Below are positions 24,698 through 36,277 of a stretch of DNA of 58,325 bases, piece after piece. This DNA is from Pseudomonadota bacterium (lineage in GTDB: Bacteria > Pseudomonadota > Gammaproteobacteria > Burkholderiales > Burkholderiaceae_C). Location of the stretch: the NCBI GenBank assembly GCA_018240985.1, contig JAFEER010000268.1, forward strand, positions 1-58,325. Reading direction: 5' to 3'. Each line of letters starts with the position of its first letter. Positions within the stretch are counted from its first letter, which is position 1. The notes beneath the pieces were generated by a model. The model saw nothing but the letters and a program-made list of their open reading frames with translations. It searched no databases and had not been told where the DNA came from. The translations under genes were made by a program, and so were the position numbers.

Positions 24698-26185
24698 TCA
24701 CAGTAAAACGATGTCGTACTGCTCCTGCCCCACAGTAGCCTCGGCCTGCAGCGAGATCGGTTTGCCGATGAAGTCCGACAGCCCGGCCAGGTGCTGGCTT
24801 TCCTCGTCGAGAAACAGATCTACCACCTGGGATGAGGCGATCACGCGGAATTCGCGTGGATTGAACTGGCGCGCCTCACGCAATACTTCACGCAGGATCT
24901 CGTAGCAGACGGTGCGCGCCGTTTTCACCTCGCCCACGCCGTGGCAGTTGGGGCAAGGTTCGCACAGCATGTGGGCCAGTGATTCGCGCGTGCGCTTGCG
25001 CGTCATCTCCACCAGGCCCAGCTGCGAAAAGCCGCCCACCATGGTTTTCACGCGGTCGCGCGCCAGCTGCTTCTTGAACTCGGCCAGCACCGCCACCTGG
25101 TGATCCTCGCGCAGCATGTCGATGAAGTCGGCGATCACGATGCCGCCCAGGTTGCGCAGGCGCAGCTGGCGCGCTATCGCACCGGCCGCCTCCAGGTTGG
25201 TCTTGAAGATGGTGTCGTCGAAATTGCGCGCGCCCACATAGCCGCCGGTGTTCACGTCGATCGTGGTCAATGCCTCGGTCTGGTCTACGATCAGGTAGCC
25301 GCCTGACTTCAGATCCACGCGCCGGCCCAGCGCCCGGGCGATCTCTTCGTCGATCGAGTACAGGTCGAAGATGGGCCGCTCGCCCTTGTACCACTGCAGC
25401 TTGGCCACCGCCTGGGGCATGAATTCACGGCCGAACTGCGTCAGCAGGGCGTGCTGCTCGCGCGAATCCAGGCGAATGGCCTGCGTCTGCTCGCCCACCA
25501 GGTCGCGCAGCACGCGCTGCAGCAGGTTCAGATCCTGGTACAAGAGCGAGGTCGGCGGCCGGCTCAGCGCTGCCTGGCGGATGCCGGCCCAGGTCTTGCG
25601 CAGGTAGGCAATGTCCTCGCTCAGCTCCACGTCGCTGGCATCCTCGCCATTGGTGCGCAAGATGAAGCCGCCACCGCCGCCGGTCGATTTGTCGCCCACC
25701 AGGGCCTGCAGGCGCGCACGGAGGGCGTCGCGCTCCTCCTGCGGTATTTTTTGCGAGATGCCGATATGGTCGTCCTGCGGCAGGAACACCAGCAGCCGTC
25801 CGGCGATGCTGATTTGCGTGGACAGGCGCGCGCCCTTGCTGCCTATTGGATCCTTGATGACCTGCACCATCAGCGACTGGCCCTGGAACACCTGTTTTTC
25901 GATCGGCACGGGCGGCTCGTTCTTGCGTGCGAACATGGGCGCCTCGCCGCCCTCCTGGCGCTGCCACACATCGGCCACATGCAGGAAGGCCGCGCGCTCC
26001 AGGCCAATGTCGATGAAGGCCGACTGCATGCCAGGCAGCACGCGCGAGACCTTGCCCAGGTACATGTTGCCGACCAGGCCGCGCTCCAGGGTGCGCTCCA
26101 CGTGCAGCTCCTGCACGGCGCCGTTTTCGACCACGGCCACGCGCGTTTCCTGGGGTGACCAGTTGATGAGAATGTCTTGTTGCAT
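24698..26185 (-). CDS. rng: Ribonuclease G
   Basis: A 495-residue RNase E/G family endoribonuclease involved in 16S rRNA 5' maturation and mRNA decay. It opens with MQQDILINWSPQETRVAVVENG, has the S1 domain pattern GNMYLGKVSRVLPGMQSAFIDIG (about 38-60), the catalytic aspartates in TIDVNTGGYVG (about 308) and IVIADFIDML (about 350), and the zinc-link cysteines in CEPCPNCHG (about 408-416). Length fits RNase G rather than RNase E, which has a long C-terminal scaffold. It starts 73 bases before the SUMT stop on the same strand, so both may be cotranscribed. Confidence 0.94.
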   Translation of the reverse strand: MQQDILINWSPQETRVAVVENGAVQELHVERTLERGLVGNMYLGKVSRVLPGMQSAFIDIGLERAAFLHVADVWQRQEGGEAPMFARKNEPPVPIEKQVFQGQSLMVQVIKDPIGSKGARLSTQISIAGRLLVFLPQDDHIGISQKIPQEERDALRARLQALVGDKSTGGGGGFILRTNGEDASDVELSEDIAYLRKTWAGIRQAALSRPPTSLLYQDLNLLQRVLRDLVGEQTQAIRLDSREQHALLTQFGREFMPQAVAKLQWYKGERPIFDLYSIDEEIARALGRRVDLKSGGYLIVDQTEALTTIDVNTGGYVGARNFDDTIFKTNLEAAGAIARQLRLRNLGGIVIADFIDMLREDHQVAVLAEFKKQLARDRVKTMVGGFSQLGLVEMTRKRTRESLAHMLCEPCPNCHGVGEVKTARTVCYEILREVLREARQFNPREFRVIASSQVVDLFLDEESQHLAGLSDFIGKPISLQAEATVGQEQYDIVLL

Positions 26186-26258
26186 GGGCTTTGCCAGATG
26201 AGGCGCCCATGATGCCTGAAACCGGCCGCTGCAGCCGGCTGTCAGGCGGCCTATTGGC

Positions 26259-29017
<2,759 letters not shown>

Positions 29018-29040
29018 TGTCGCAGCAGGACGCGTGACGC

Positions 29041-29388
29041 ATGGTAAAAACCGCAGTTTGTGGCGTGTTTGCAGCGCTGCTAGCTACACAAGTACTAGCA
29101 CAAGGCGCTGTTCCAACACCTGAGCGCAGCGCCCAGCTGGTGCGCATGGTGCGCCAGGACTGCGGCTCCTGCCATGGCATGCGCCTGACCGGCGGACTGG
29201 GCCCGGCGCTCACGCGCCAGGCCCTGGCCGCCAAACCACCCGAATACCTGGCCGCTATCATCACCCACGGCATTCCCGGCACGCCCATGCCGCCCTGGAG
29301 CGCCATGCTCAATAGCGATGAAACGCTGTGGATTGCCCAGCAGTTGGTCAATGGTTTTCCGGAAGAAAGCAAGAACCACGCGCCATGA
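29041..29388 (+). CDS. nirC: NirC-like monoheme cytochrome c
   Basis: A 115-residue exported c-type cytochrome. A signal peptide (VCGVFAALLATQVLAQG) precedes a single heme site CGSCH (about residues 41-45); the methionine ligand is probably in HGIPGTPMPPW (about 80-90). By position and size it is NirC, proposed to donate electrons to NirS or to take part in heme d1 maturation. No separate nirM (cytochrome c551) is present, so NirC may be the local donor. Its stop overlaps the nirF ATG. The codons for the signal peptide include GCTAGCTAC and CTAGCAC, unusual beside the GC-rich surroundings and reminiscent of the repeat family. Confidence 0.88.
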   Translation: MVKTAVCGVFAALLATQVLAQGAVPTPERSAQLVRMVRQDCGSCHGMRLTGGLGPALTRQALAAKPPEYLAAIITHGIPGTPMPPWSAMLNSDETLWIAQQLVNGFPEESKNHAP

Positions 29389-30587
29389 AAAGACGCTCCC
29401 TCCTCTCGCTCGCCGCCGGCAGCTCATTGTTCGCCAGTGGTTGCGCCAGCACCCGGGCAGCCCCCAACAACGCACCCGCCCTGCAAGGCACGGGCGACCT
29501 GGGCGTGGTCATTGAACGGGCGCAGGGCGCCCTGACCCTCATCAACACCAGCAGCCGCGCCATCACCGGCCGCGTCGAAGGGCTGGGCGACCTGTCGCAC
29601 GCCTCGGTGGTGTTCTCGCGCGACGCGCGCTTTGCCTATGTGTTCGGCCGCGACGGCGGCCTGACGCGCGTGGACATCCTGACCCAGCGCATCACACACC
29701 GCGTGATGCAGGCCGGCAACTCGATCGGCGGCGCCATCAGCGCCGACGGCAGCCTGGTGGTGGCGCAGAACTACACGCCGGGCGGCATCAAGGTGTTTGA
29801 CGCCGCCACGCTGGAGCTGCTGGCCGACGTGCCCGCCACCATGGCGGATGGCCAGCGCTCGCGCGTCGTCGGCCTGGCGGATCTGCCGCAGCAGCGCTTT
29901 GTCTACAGCCTGTTCGACGCCGGCGCGATCTGCATTGCCGACTGCAGCCAGCCGCGCCAGCCGCAGATCACCACCATAGAAAACATTGGCCAACAACCCT
30001 ACGACGCCCTGCTCTCTCCCAACGGCCGCACCTACATCGCCGGGCTGTTTGGCGAGGACGGCCTGGCCATGGTCGATCTGTGGGACGACAAGCCCCAGGC
30101 GCGCCGCATCCTGGGCGGCTACGGGCGCGGCCAGAAGCCCCTGCCCGTGTACAAGATGCCGCATCTGCGCGGCTGGGCGATTGCCGGGCGCCACGCCTAC
30201 CTGCCGGCGATTGGCCGCCATGAGGTGCTGGTCGTCGATACCAGCAGCTGGCAGGAGGTGGGCCGCATCCCGGTGGCGGGCCAGCCGGTGTTCGTCATGG
30301 CGCGGCCCGACGGGCGCCAGGTGTGGGTCAACTTCTCCGTGCCCGACTACAACCGCGTGCAGGTCATAGACACGCCAAGCCAGCGCGTGGTGCAGACCCT
30401 GGAGCCCGGCAAAGCCGTGCTGCACATGGAGTTCACGCCGCGCGGCGAATCGGTCTGGATCAGCTGCCGCGACGACAACCGCGTGCAGGTCTACGACACG
30501 CACACGCGCGAGCTGCAGGCCAGCCTGAAAGTGGACGCCCCCAGCGGCATCTTCTTCACCGCGCGCGCGCAACGCATGGGGTTTTGA
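29385..30587 (+). CDS. nirF: Heme d1 biosynthesis protein NirF
   Basis: A 400-residue propeller protein related to the d1 domain of NirS, required for heme d1 formation in the periplasm. The N-terminus MKRRSLLSLAAGSSLFASGC looks like a lipoprotein signal, with a lipobox-like ASGC at residues 17-20. The propeller carries the conserved patterns VVFSRDARFAYVFGRDGG, GGYGRGQKPLPVYKMPHLRGWA (split here by the chain) and RDDNRVQVYDTHTRELQASL. NirF acts on a late heme d1 intermediate together with NirN. ATGA overlap with nirC; 3 bases before the nirDL gene. Confidence 0.93.
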   Translation: MKRRSLLSLAAGSSLFASGCASTRAAPNNAPALQGTGDLGVVIERAQGALTLINTSSRAITGRVEGLGDLSHASVVFSRDARFAYVFGRDGGLTRVDILTQRITHRVMQAGNSIGGAISADGSLVVAQNYTPGGIKVFDAATLELLADVPATMADGQRSRVVGLADLPQQRFVYSLFDAGAICIADCSQPRQPQITTIENIGQQPYDALLSPNGRTYIAGLFGEDGLAMVDLWDDKPQARRILGGYGRGQKPLPVYKMPHLRGWAIAGRHAYLPAIGRHEVLVVDTSSWQEVGRIPVAGQPVFVMARPDGRQVWVNFSVPDYNRVQVIDTPSQRVVQTLEPGKAVLHMEFTPRGESVWISCRDDNRVQVYDTHTRELQASLKVDAPSGIFFTARAQRMGF

Positions 30588-30590
30588 GCC

Positions 30591-31598
30591 ATGACAGCGC
30601 AGCAAGCCGACCTGCCACTGCTCAACCTGTGGCAGCGCGATTTCCCGCTGGTGCGCGCACCCTTTGCGCAGATTGGCGCCAGCCTGGGGCTTGACGCCCA
30701 AGCCGTGCTGGCGCGCTACCGGCACCTGCACGACATGGGCGCCCTGAGCCGCATCGGCGCCGTGTTCGCACCTGGCGCAGGCGGCGCCTCGCTGCTCGCC
30801 GCCATGGCCGTGCCACCCGAGCGGCTCGACACCGTGGCCACCATCGTTTCAAGGCACCCAGGCGTCAACCATAACTACGAGCGCGAGCACCAGGTCAACC
30901 TATGGTTCGTCGCCACCGGGCGCGACGCGGCGGCCGTGGAGCAGCTGCTGTGCAGCATTGAGGCCGACACGGGCTTGACCGTGTTGCGCCTGCCCATGCT
31001 GCGCCCCTACCGCATCGACACCGGCTTCGACCTGCGCGGCGCGCAATCCCAGGCCAGCGGCGCCACGCACTGGGCGCAAACCAGCCTGCGGGCCGGGGAC
31101 GAACCCCTGGCGGCGCTGGCCGAGCAAGGCCTGCCGCTGCTGGAGCACCCGTTTGACGCCTGGGCCGCCCAGCTGGGCCAACCCGTCGAAGCCGTGCTGG
31201 CCACGCTCTCGCGCTGGCTCGATGGCAAAACCTTGAGCCGCTTTGGCGTTGTGGTGCGCCACCACGAGTTGGGCTTCAGCGCCAACGCCATGACCGTGTT
31301 CGACGTGCCCGAGACCGAGGTGGACGCCTGCGGCGAGGCGCTGGCGCAGATCCCCGGCATCACCCTGGCCTACCAGCGCGCACGCGCCCCGGGCTGGCCC
31401 TTCAACCTGTACTGCATGGTGCATGGCCGCGACCGCGACAGCGTGCACGCCACGGTGTATGCGGCCATCGCCCAGGCTGGGCTGCACGCCCACCCCCGGG
31501 CTACGCTGTTTTCGCTGCGCCGCTTCAAGCAGACCGGCGCACGCCGCTTTGCCCACCACGGCCCGACATCCCAGGGGGCAACGCATGCTCACGCCTGA
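30591..31598 (+). CDS. nirDL: Fused siroheme decarboxylase subunits NirD-NirL
   Basis: A 335-residue protein made of two homologous Lrp/AsnC-like halves. Half 1 (about 1-150) has NLWQRDFPLVRAPFAQIGASL, LSRIGAVFAPG and HNYEREHQVNLWFV. Half 2 (about 172-320) has LLEHPFDAWAAQLG, LSRFGVVVRHHELGF and WPFNLYCMVHG. Together with NirG and NirH it forms the complex that decarboxylates siroheme to 12,18-didecarboxysiroheme. The NirD-NirL fusion is known from Paracoccus-type clusters, whereas Pseudomonas aeruginosa has two genes. The end overlaps nirG by 14 bases. Confidence 0.92.
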   Translation: MTAQQADLPLLNLWQRDFPLVRAPFAQIGASLGLDAQAVLARYRHLHDMGALSRIGAVFAPGAGGASLLAAMAVPPERLDTVATIVSRHPGVNHNYEREHQVNLWFVATGRDAAAVEQLLCSIEADTGLTVLRLPMLRPYRIDTGFDLRGAQSQASGATHWAQTSLRAGDEPLAALAEQGLPLLEHPFDAWAAQLGQPVEAVLATLSRWLDGKTLSRFGVVVRHHELGFSANAMTVFDVPETEVDACGEALAQIPGITLAYQRARAPGWPFNLYCMVHGRDRDSVHATVYAAIAQAGLHAHPRATLFSLRRFKQTGARRFAHHGPTSQGATHAHA

Positions 31599-32061
31599 AG
31601 ACGCCAGCCTTATAGACCACCTGCACGGCGGCTTTCCCCTGGTCGATCGACCCTTTGCCGCCGTGGCCGAAGAGCTTGGCTGGAGCGAGGAGCGCGTCAT
31701 CGAGCGCCTGCACGACTTGCTCGCCCAGGGCGTGCTCACGCGCTTTGGCCCGCTGTTCCACATAGAGCGTGCCGGCGGCCAGTTCGTGCTTGCCGCCATT
31801 GCCGTACCCGAGGAGCGCTTTGACGCCGTGAACCTGGCGGTCAACAGCTTTCCCGAGGTGGCGCACAACTACCGGCGCACGCACGCGCTGAATATGTGGT
31901 TCGTCGTCGCCGCCGAATCGCCGGCGCAAGCCCAGGACGCCATCGAGCGTATCCAGGAGGCCGTGGGCCTGCAGGTCTACGCCTTTCCCAAGGAAGAAGA
32001 ATATTTCGTCGAGCTGCGCCTGCCGGCACTGACGAACGCGGGAGCCGCCCATGGCGCTTGA
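31585..32061 (+). CDS. nirG: Siroheme decarboxylase subunit NirG
   Basis: A 158-residue Lrp/AsnC-like protein. The helix-turn-helix-like N-terminus (DHLHGGFPLVDRPFAAVAEELG) is followed by LTRFGPLFHIERAGGQFVLAAIAVP and the active-site-type motif HNYRRTHALNMWFVV (about 93-107), shared with the first half of NirDL. It acts with NirDL and NirH in siroheme decarboxylation. It overlaps nirDL by 14 bases and nirH by 11, an arrangement favouring equal production of the subunits. Confidence 0.9.
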   Translation: MLTPEDASLIDHLHGGFPLVDRPFAAVAEELGWSEERVIERLHDLLAQGVLTRFGPLFHIERAGGQFVLAAIAVPEERFDAVNLAVNSFPEVAHNYRRTHALNMWFVVAAESPAQAQDAIERIQEAVGLQVYAFPKEEEYFVELRLPALTNAGAAHGA

Positions 32062-32530
32062 TGCCTTCGACCGCAGCCTGATCGCCGCCACCCAAGGCGG
32101 CCTGCCCCTGGTGGCACGCCCCTACGAGGCCGTGGGCGCCATGCTGGGGGTAAGCGGCGAGCAGGTGCGCGAGCGCCTGGCGCAAATGCTGGCGCAGGGC
32201 CTGATCCGCCGCATTGGCGCCGTGCCCAACCATTACCGCCTGGGCTACACCGCCAATGGCATGAGCGTATGGGACGTGCAGGATGAACACATCGCCGAAC
32301 TCGGCCCGCGCGTGGCCGAGCTGCCGGGCGTCTCCCACTGCTACCGCCGCCCGCGCCACCTGCCGCTCTGGCCCTACAACCTGTTTGCCATGCTGCACGG
32401 TACCAGCCGCGAGGCCGTTGCCGCCCAGGCGCAAGAGATCGTGGCCCTGCTGGGCAATGCCTGCCGCAGCCACGACATTCTGTATTCCACCGCTATCTTG
32501 AAAAAAACCGGCCTGCGCCTAAAGGACTGA
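32051..32530 (+). CDS. nirH: Siroheme decarboxylase subunit NirH
   Basis: A 159-residue Lrp/AsnC-like subunit. It shows ATQGGLPLVARPYEAVGAML, IRRIGAVPNHYRLGYTANGM and the pattern HCYRRPRHLPLWPYNLFAMLHG (about 96-117), as in the second half of NirDL. It completes the NirDL-G-H decarboxylase set. The nirJ gene begins five bases after its stop. Confidence 0.9.
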   Translation: MALDAFDRSLIAATQGGLPLVARPYEAVGAMLGVSGEQVRERLAQMLAQGLIRRIGAVPNHYRLGYTANGMSVWDVQDEHIAELGPRVAELPGVSHCYRRPRHLPLWPYNLFAMLHGTSREAVAAQAQEIVALLGNACRSHDILYSTAILKKTGLRLKD

Positions 32531-32535
32531 ACACC

Positions 32536-33753
32536 ATGTTTCGCATCAGTCAGTACATGCGCGAGCTTGCGCAGGCGCAAGCCACCGGTATCTACCCCAC
32601 GGTGAAAGACCGCAAGGCGCGCGGCCCGGTCGTCATCTGGAACCTGATCCGCCGCTGCAACCTCACCTGCAAGCATTGCTACGCCCTGTCGGCCGACCAC
32701 GACTACGCCGGCGAGCTGCTGCTGCCCGAAGTGTTCACAGTGATGGAGGACTTGAAAGCCTTTGGCGTACCGGCGCTCATCCTCTCGGGTGGCGAGCCGC
32801 TGCTGCGCCCCGATATCTTTGAAATTTCGGCGCGCGCCCGTGAGATGGGTTTCTACACCGGCCTGTCCACCAACGGCACGCTGATCGACGCACCCATGGC
32901 GCAGCGCATCGCGGATGCCGGATTTGACTACGTCGGCATCAGCCTGGATGGCCTGAGAGCCACGCACGACAAGTTCCGCCGACTCGAAGGCGCATTCGAC
33001 CGCAGCCTGGCCGCCATCGGCCACCTGGACCAGGTAGGGGTGAAGGTGGGCCTGCGCTACACCATGACGGCCCTGAACGCGCACGACCTGCCAGCGCTCC
33101 TGGATTTGATGCAGGAAGTCGGCGCGCACAAGTTCTATTTTTCGCACCTGAACTACGCCGGGCGCGGCAACATCCACAGGGGCAAAGACGCGCAGCACCA
33201 GGCCACGCGCGCCGCCATGGACATGCTGTTCGAACGCGCCTGGGCCGCAGCACAGGCCGGCAGCATGGACGACTACGTCAGCGGCAACAACGACGCCGAC
33301 GGGCCCTACCTGCTGCAATGGGTACGAGAGCATCTGCCGCAGTGGGAAGAGGCCCTGCGCGCGCGCCTCGTCGCCTGGGGCGGCAACGCCAGCGGCCAGC
33401 AGATTGCCAATATCGACAACCTCGGCCATGTGCATCCCGACACCATGTGGTGGCACCACGACCTGGGCTGCGTGCGCGACCGCCCCTTCTCCCAGATCTG
33501 GAACGACACCAGCGACCCGCTGATGGCAGGCCTCAAGCAGCACCCGCGTCCCGTCGAGGGCCGCTGCGGCAGCTGCCAGCACCTGGCGATCTGCAACGGC
33601 AACACCCGCGTGCGCGCGCAGCAGCTCACGGGAAACTTCTGGTTTGAAGACCCTGGCTGCTATCTGACGGATGCCGAGGTGGGCGCGGCCAGCACGCCGT
33701 TTGAACCCTCCACGGCGCAACAGCGCCGCCGTATTGAGGTGGCGGCGGCCTAA
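32536..33753 (+). CDS. nirJ: Heme d1 biosynthesis radical SAM protein NirJ
   Basis: A 405-residue radical SAM enzyme that replaces two propionate side chains of 12,18-didecarboxysiroheme on the way to the oxo groups of heme d1. The 4Fe-4S/SAM site is CNLTCKHC (residues 41-48), followed by LSGGEPLLRPD (about 85-95) and STNGTLID. The C-terminal SPASM-like part has cysteines in GCVRD, CGSCQHLAICNGN and DPGCYL for a second cluster. The length matches NirJ of Pseudomonas. It is the last gene of the tightly overlapping block; a repeat-containing gap of 111 bases separates it from nirN. Confidence 0.94.
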   Translation: MFRISQYMRELAQAQATGIYPTVKDRKARGPVVIWNLIRRCNLTCKHCYALSADHDYAGELLLPEVFTVMEDLKAFGVPALILSGGEPLLRPDIFEISARAREMGFYTGLSTNGTLIDAPMAQRIADAGFDYVGISLDGLRATHDKFRRLEGAFDRSLAAIGHLDQVGVKVGLRYTMTALNAHDLPALLDLMQEVGAHKFYFSHLNYAGRGNIHRGKDAQHQATRAAMDMLFERAWAAAQAGSMDDYVSGNNDADGPYLLQWVREHLPQWEEALRARLVAWGGNASGQQIANIDNLGHVHPDTMWWHHDLGCVRDRPFSQIWNDTSDPLMAGLKQHPRPVEGRCGSCQHLAICNGNTRVRAQQLTGNFWFEDPGCYLTDAEVGAASTPFEPSTAQQRRRIEVAAA

Positions 33754-33764
33754 GCCCGCCGCTT

Positions 33765-33806
33765 CACTCCCTCGCCCCCTTGGGGGAGAGGGTTGGGGTG
33801 AGGGAG
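33765..33806. repeat. Palindromic extragenic repeat between nirJ and nirN
   Basis: CCCTCGCCCCC-TT-GGGGGAGAGGG forms a strong hairpin, extended by GTTGGGGTGAGGGA, which pairs with the preceding TCACTCCCTC. Sequences of this type (CCCTC..GGGGGAGAGGG..GGGGTGAGGG) recur in many proteobacterial genomes as extragenic palindromes. Its position 12 bases after the nirJ stop could stabilise the upstream mRNA or reduce read-through into nirN. Confidence 0.65.
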
Positions 33807-33809
33807 AAA

Positions 33810-33853
33810 TACAGGCTAACGCTCGCCCAATAGGCGTGAGAAGCTATCAAAAT
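33810..33853 (-). repeat. Comamonadaceae-type small repeat, copy B
   Basis: Read on the minus strand: TTTTGATAGCTTCTCACGCC, then TATTGGGCGAGCGTTAGCCT and a T-rich end. This matches the family plan AATAGCT-nCT-nACGC..GGGC-AGCGTTAGAGCC. It lies directly upstream of the nirN ribosome binding site. Confidence 0.6.
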
Positions 33854-33864
33854 TGGAGTACCCA

Positions 33865-35430
33865 TTGTCCCGCCGCATCCTCACCACCGCCCTGCTCGCC
33901 TTGGGGCTGGCCGGCCCCGCTCTCGCCGCACCCGACGCCCCGGCCCTGTACCAACAGCATTGCGCCAGCTGCCACGGCGCGCAGCGCACCGGCCTTATGG
34001 GCCCGGCGCTGCTGCCCGAGAGCCTGGAGCGCACGCGGCCCGCCGAGGTGCTGCGCGTCATCCAGGAAGGCCGCCAGGCCACGCAGATGGCCGGTTTTGC
34101 CGATGAGCTTTCGAGCACCGAGATACAGGCCCTGGCGGACTGGATACGCACGCCCGTGGCGCCTGCGCCGCGCTGGAGCGAGGCCGACATCCGCGCCTCG
34201 CGCAGCGCCACGCCGCTACCCGCCGACGAACCCGTTAGACCGAAGTGGGACGCCGACCCGATGAACCTGTTCGTCGTCGTCGAGGGCGGCGACCACCATG
34301 TCTCGCTGCTCAATGGCGACACCTTCGAGGTCATCACGCGCTTTGCCAGCCGCTACGCGCTGCACGGCGGCCCCAAGTTCACGCCCGATGGGCGCTATGT
34401 GTTCTTCGGCTCGCGCGATGGCTGGATCACCAAGTACGACCTGTGGCGCCTGCAGGTGGTGGCCGAGGTGCGCGCCGGCCTGAACATGCGCAACGTGGCG
34501 GTGAGCGGCGATGGCCGCTGGGTCATGGCCGCCAACTACCTGCCGCACAGCCTGGCGCTGTTCGACGCCGACCTCAATCTGGTCAAAACCTACGAGGCCA
34601 AGACGCTGGACGGCAAGGCCAGCTCGCGCGTCTCCGCCGTCTACGACGCCACTCCGAGGAGCAGTTTTGTAGTGGCGCTCAAGGACATCCCGGAAATCTG
34701 GGAAATCTCCTACGACAAGAAGGCCGGGCCCATCTACGACGGCCTGGTGCACGACTACCAGATGGGCGAGGCCATCGCCAAACCCGGCTACCTGGGCGTG
34801 CGCCGCACGCCGCTCGATGAGCCGCTGGACGACTTCTTTTTTGACCAAAGCTACCGCCACGCCCTGGGCGCCACACGCCCCAAGGCCGGCAAAACCGAGG
34901 CCAGCGCCCAGGTGGTGAACCTGGACGTGCGCCGCAAAATTGCCGACCTGCCGATTGCCGGCATGCCGCACCTGGGATCGGGCATCACCTTTGCGTGGAA
35001 CGGCACCACGGTACTGGCCAGTCCCAACCTGGGCGGCACGGGCGTGGACGTGATCGACATGCAGAACTGGAAGAACCTGCGCACCATTCCCACTCCGGGC
35101 GCCGGTTTCTTCATGCGCAGCCATGAGAACACGCCCTACGCCTGGACAGACTCGATGATGAGCCGTGACGCCAAGGATCGCCTCACCATCATCGACAAGC
35201 GCACCCTGGAGCCCGTGGCCGAGGTGCGCGAACCAGGCAAGACCCTGGCCCACATCGAGTTCACGCGCGATGGCCGCTACGCGCTGGCCAGCGTGTGGGA
35301 AATGGATGGCGCCCTGATCGTCTACGACGCCGCCACGTTCAAGGAGGTCAAGCGCCTACCCATGAAAAAGCCCGTGGGCAAATACAACGTGTGGAACAAA
35401 ATCACCCGCAGCGAAGGCACCTCGCACTGA
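33865..35430 (+). CDS. nirN: Dihydro-heme d1 dehydrogenase NirN
   Basis: A 521-residue periplasmic protein built like NirS: signal peptide (RRILTTALLALGLAGPALA), a cytochrome c domain with CASCH at about residues 33-37, and a C-terminal d1-type propeller from about 130 (DADPMNLFVVVEGGDHHVSLL). NirN performs the last step of heme d1 synthesis, oxidising the dihydro-d1 propionate to acrylate, and passes the cofactor to NirS. The start is TTG at 33865, placed by GGAG at 33855 and the signal peptide; TTG at 33853 would overlap that ribosome binding site. The ending GKYNVWNKITRSEGTSH parallels the NirS end. Confidence 0.92.
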   Translation: MSRRILTTALLALGLAGPALAAPDAPALYQQHCASCHGAQRTGLMGPALLPESLERTRPAEVLRVIQEGRQATQMAGFADELSSTEIQALADWIRTPVAPAPRWSEADIRASRSATPLPADEPVRPKWDADPMNLFVVVEGGDHHVSLLNGDTFEVITRFASRYALHGGPKFTPDGRYVFFGSRDGWITKYDLWRLQVVAEVRAGLNMRNVAVSGDGRWVMAANYLPHSLALFDADLNLVKTYEAKTLDGKASSRVSAVYDATPRSSFVVALKDIPEIWEISYDKKAGPIYDGLVHDYQMGEAIAKPGYLGVRRTPLDEPLDDFFFDQSYRHALGATRPKAGKTEASAQVVNLDVRRKIADLPIAGMPHLGSGITFAWNGTTVLASPNLGGTGVDVIDMQNWKNLRTIPTPGAGFFMRSHENTPYAWTDSMMSRDAKDRLTIIDKRTLEPVAEVREPGKTLAHIEFTRDGRYALASVWEMDGALIVYDAATFKEVKRLPMKKPVGKYNVWNKITRSEGTSH

Positions 35431-35468
35431 ACGGCTGGCCGGGCAGGTCTTATGAATCAGCAAGGAAA

Positions 35469-35482
35469 TTGATATATGTCAT
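35469..35482 (+). promoter_or_regulatory. Imperfect FNR/Dnr-type site upstream of the regulator gene
   Basis: TTGATATATGTCAT matches TTGA-N6-TCAA at seven of eight positions. It is centred 67 bases before the regulator start in the 112-base gap after nirN, suggesting autoregulation or FNR control. Confidence 0.45.
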
Positions 35483-35542
35483 GAAAACGTAGCCAGGCGT
35501 GCCGCCTATTAGGGGTTCATACGGGAAATAATCCGTCCCACA

Positions 35543-36268
35543 ATGAACACCCGTCAATTCGACATTCCGCATTATCTGGCCGCGCTGCCTCCGTTTCAGG
35601 AGATGACGGCGGCAGAGTTGGAGCGCCTGGCCACCGGATGCCGACTGCACCGGTATGCCCGCGGGGACAGCATCTACCGCGTCGGCATGGTTTGCGACGA
35701 GTTTCATGTCGCGGTCAAGGGACAGGTCAAGCTCTACGCGATATCCACTGGCGGCCAGGAAAAGGTGGTTGAACTGGCCGGGCCCGGCATGTGCTTTGGG
35801 GAGGCCGCGATGTTCAGCGACCAACCCCACATCCTGAATGCCGAGGCGCTGACTGACTCCATCGTTCTCAGTGTCGGCAAGGCCGTCGTGGTGCGTGAAA
35901 TCCAGGCCGATCCACGCTTTGCCATGCACATGCTGAGCGGCGTTTCACGGCGTCTGCACGCCCTGGTGCAAGACGTGCAAGCCTACGCACTGAACACTGG
36001 CATGGAGCGCGTGATCGGCTACCTGCTGTACTCGCTGCCGGAAGATTGCGTGCATCACGCTGCCTGCAACCGGGCGTGCAACGAAGCCGTTGCGCTCAAC
36101 GTATCGCTGCCGGTCAGCAAGGCCACCATTGCCTCGCGGCTGTCGATCACGCCCGAGTACTTCTCGCGTGTGCTGCACGAGCTCGAAGTGGCCGGCCTGA
36201 TACGACGGGACAAGCGTGACATCCACATCCCGGATGCGGCGCGTCTGGCCAGCCACACGCTGCAATAA
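35543..36268 (+). CDS. dnr: Crp/Fnr-family regulator, Dnr/NnrR-like
   Basis: A 241-residue regulator. The cyclic-nucleotide-binding-like sensor domain spans about 20-140 (YARGDSIYRVGMVCDEFHVAVKG, GPGMCFGEAAMFSDQPH). The C-terminal helix-turn-helix is LPVSKATIASRLSITPEYFSRVLHELE (in two parts, about 190-216), very like Dnr of pseudomonads. It lacks the N-terminal cysteine cluster of FNR, so it is not an iron-sulfur oxygen sensor. Two cysteines occur in HHAACNRACNEA, an insertion before the HTH. It probably binds heme and senses NO to activate nirS and related genes; this is inference from family and position. Confidence 0.85.
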   Translation: MNTRQFDIPHYLAALPPFQEMTAAELERLATGCRLHRYARGDSIYRVGMVCDEFHVAVKGQVKLYAISTGGQEKVVELAGPGMCFGEAAMFSDQPHILNAEALTDSIVLSVGKAVVVREIQADPRFAMHMLSGVSRRLHALVQDVQAYALNTGMERVIGYLLYSLPEDCVHHAACNRACNEAVALNVSLPVSKATIASRLSITPEYFSRVLHELEVAGLIRRDKRDIHIPDAARLASHTLQ

Positions 36269-36277
36269 ATGAAAATC

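Noticed and set aside
29079-29115. TAGCTAC/CTAGCAC patch in the nirC signal peptide as another repeat copy
   Set aside because: Only short motif similarity; the hairpin half of the repeat is missing. Mentioned under nirC but not called.
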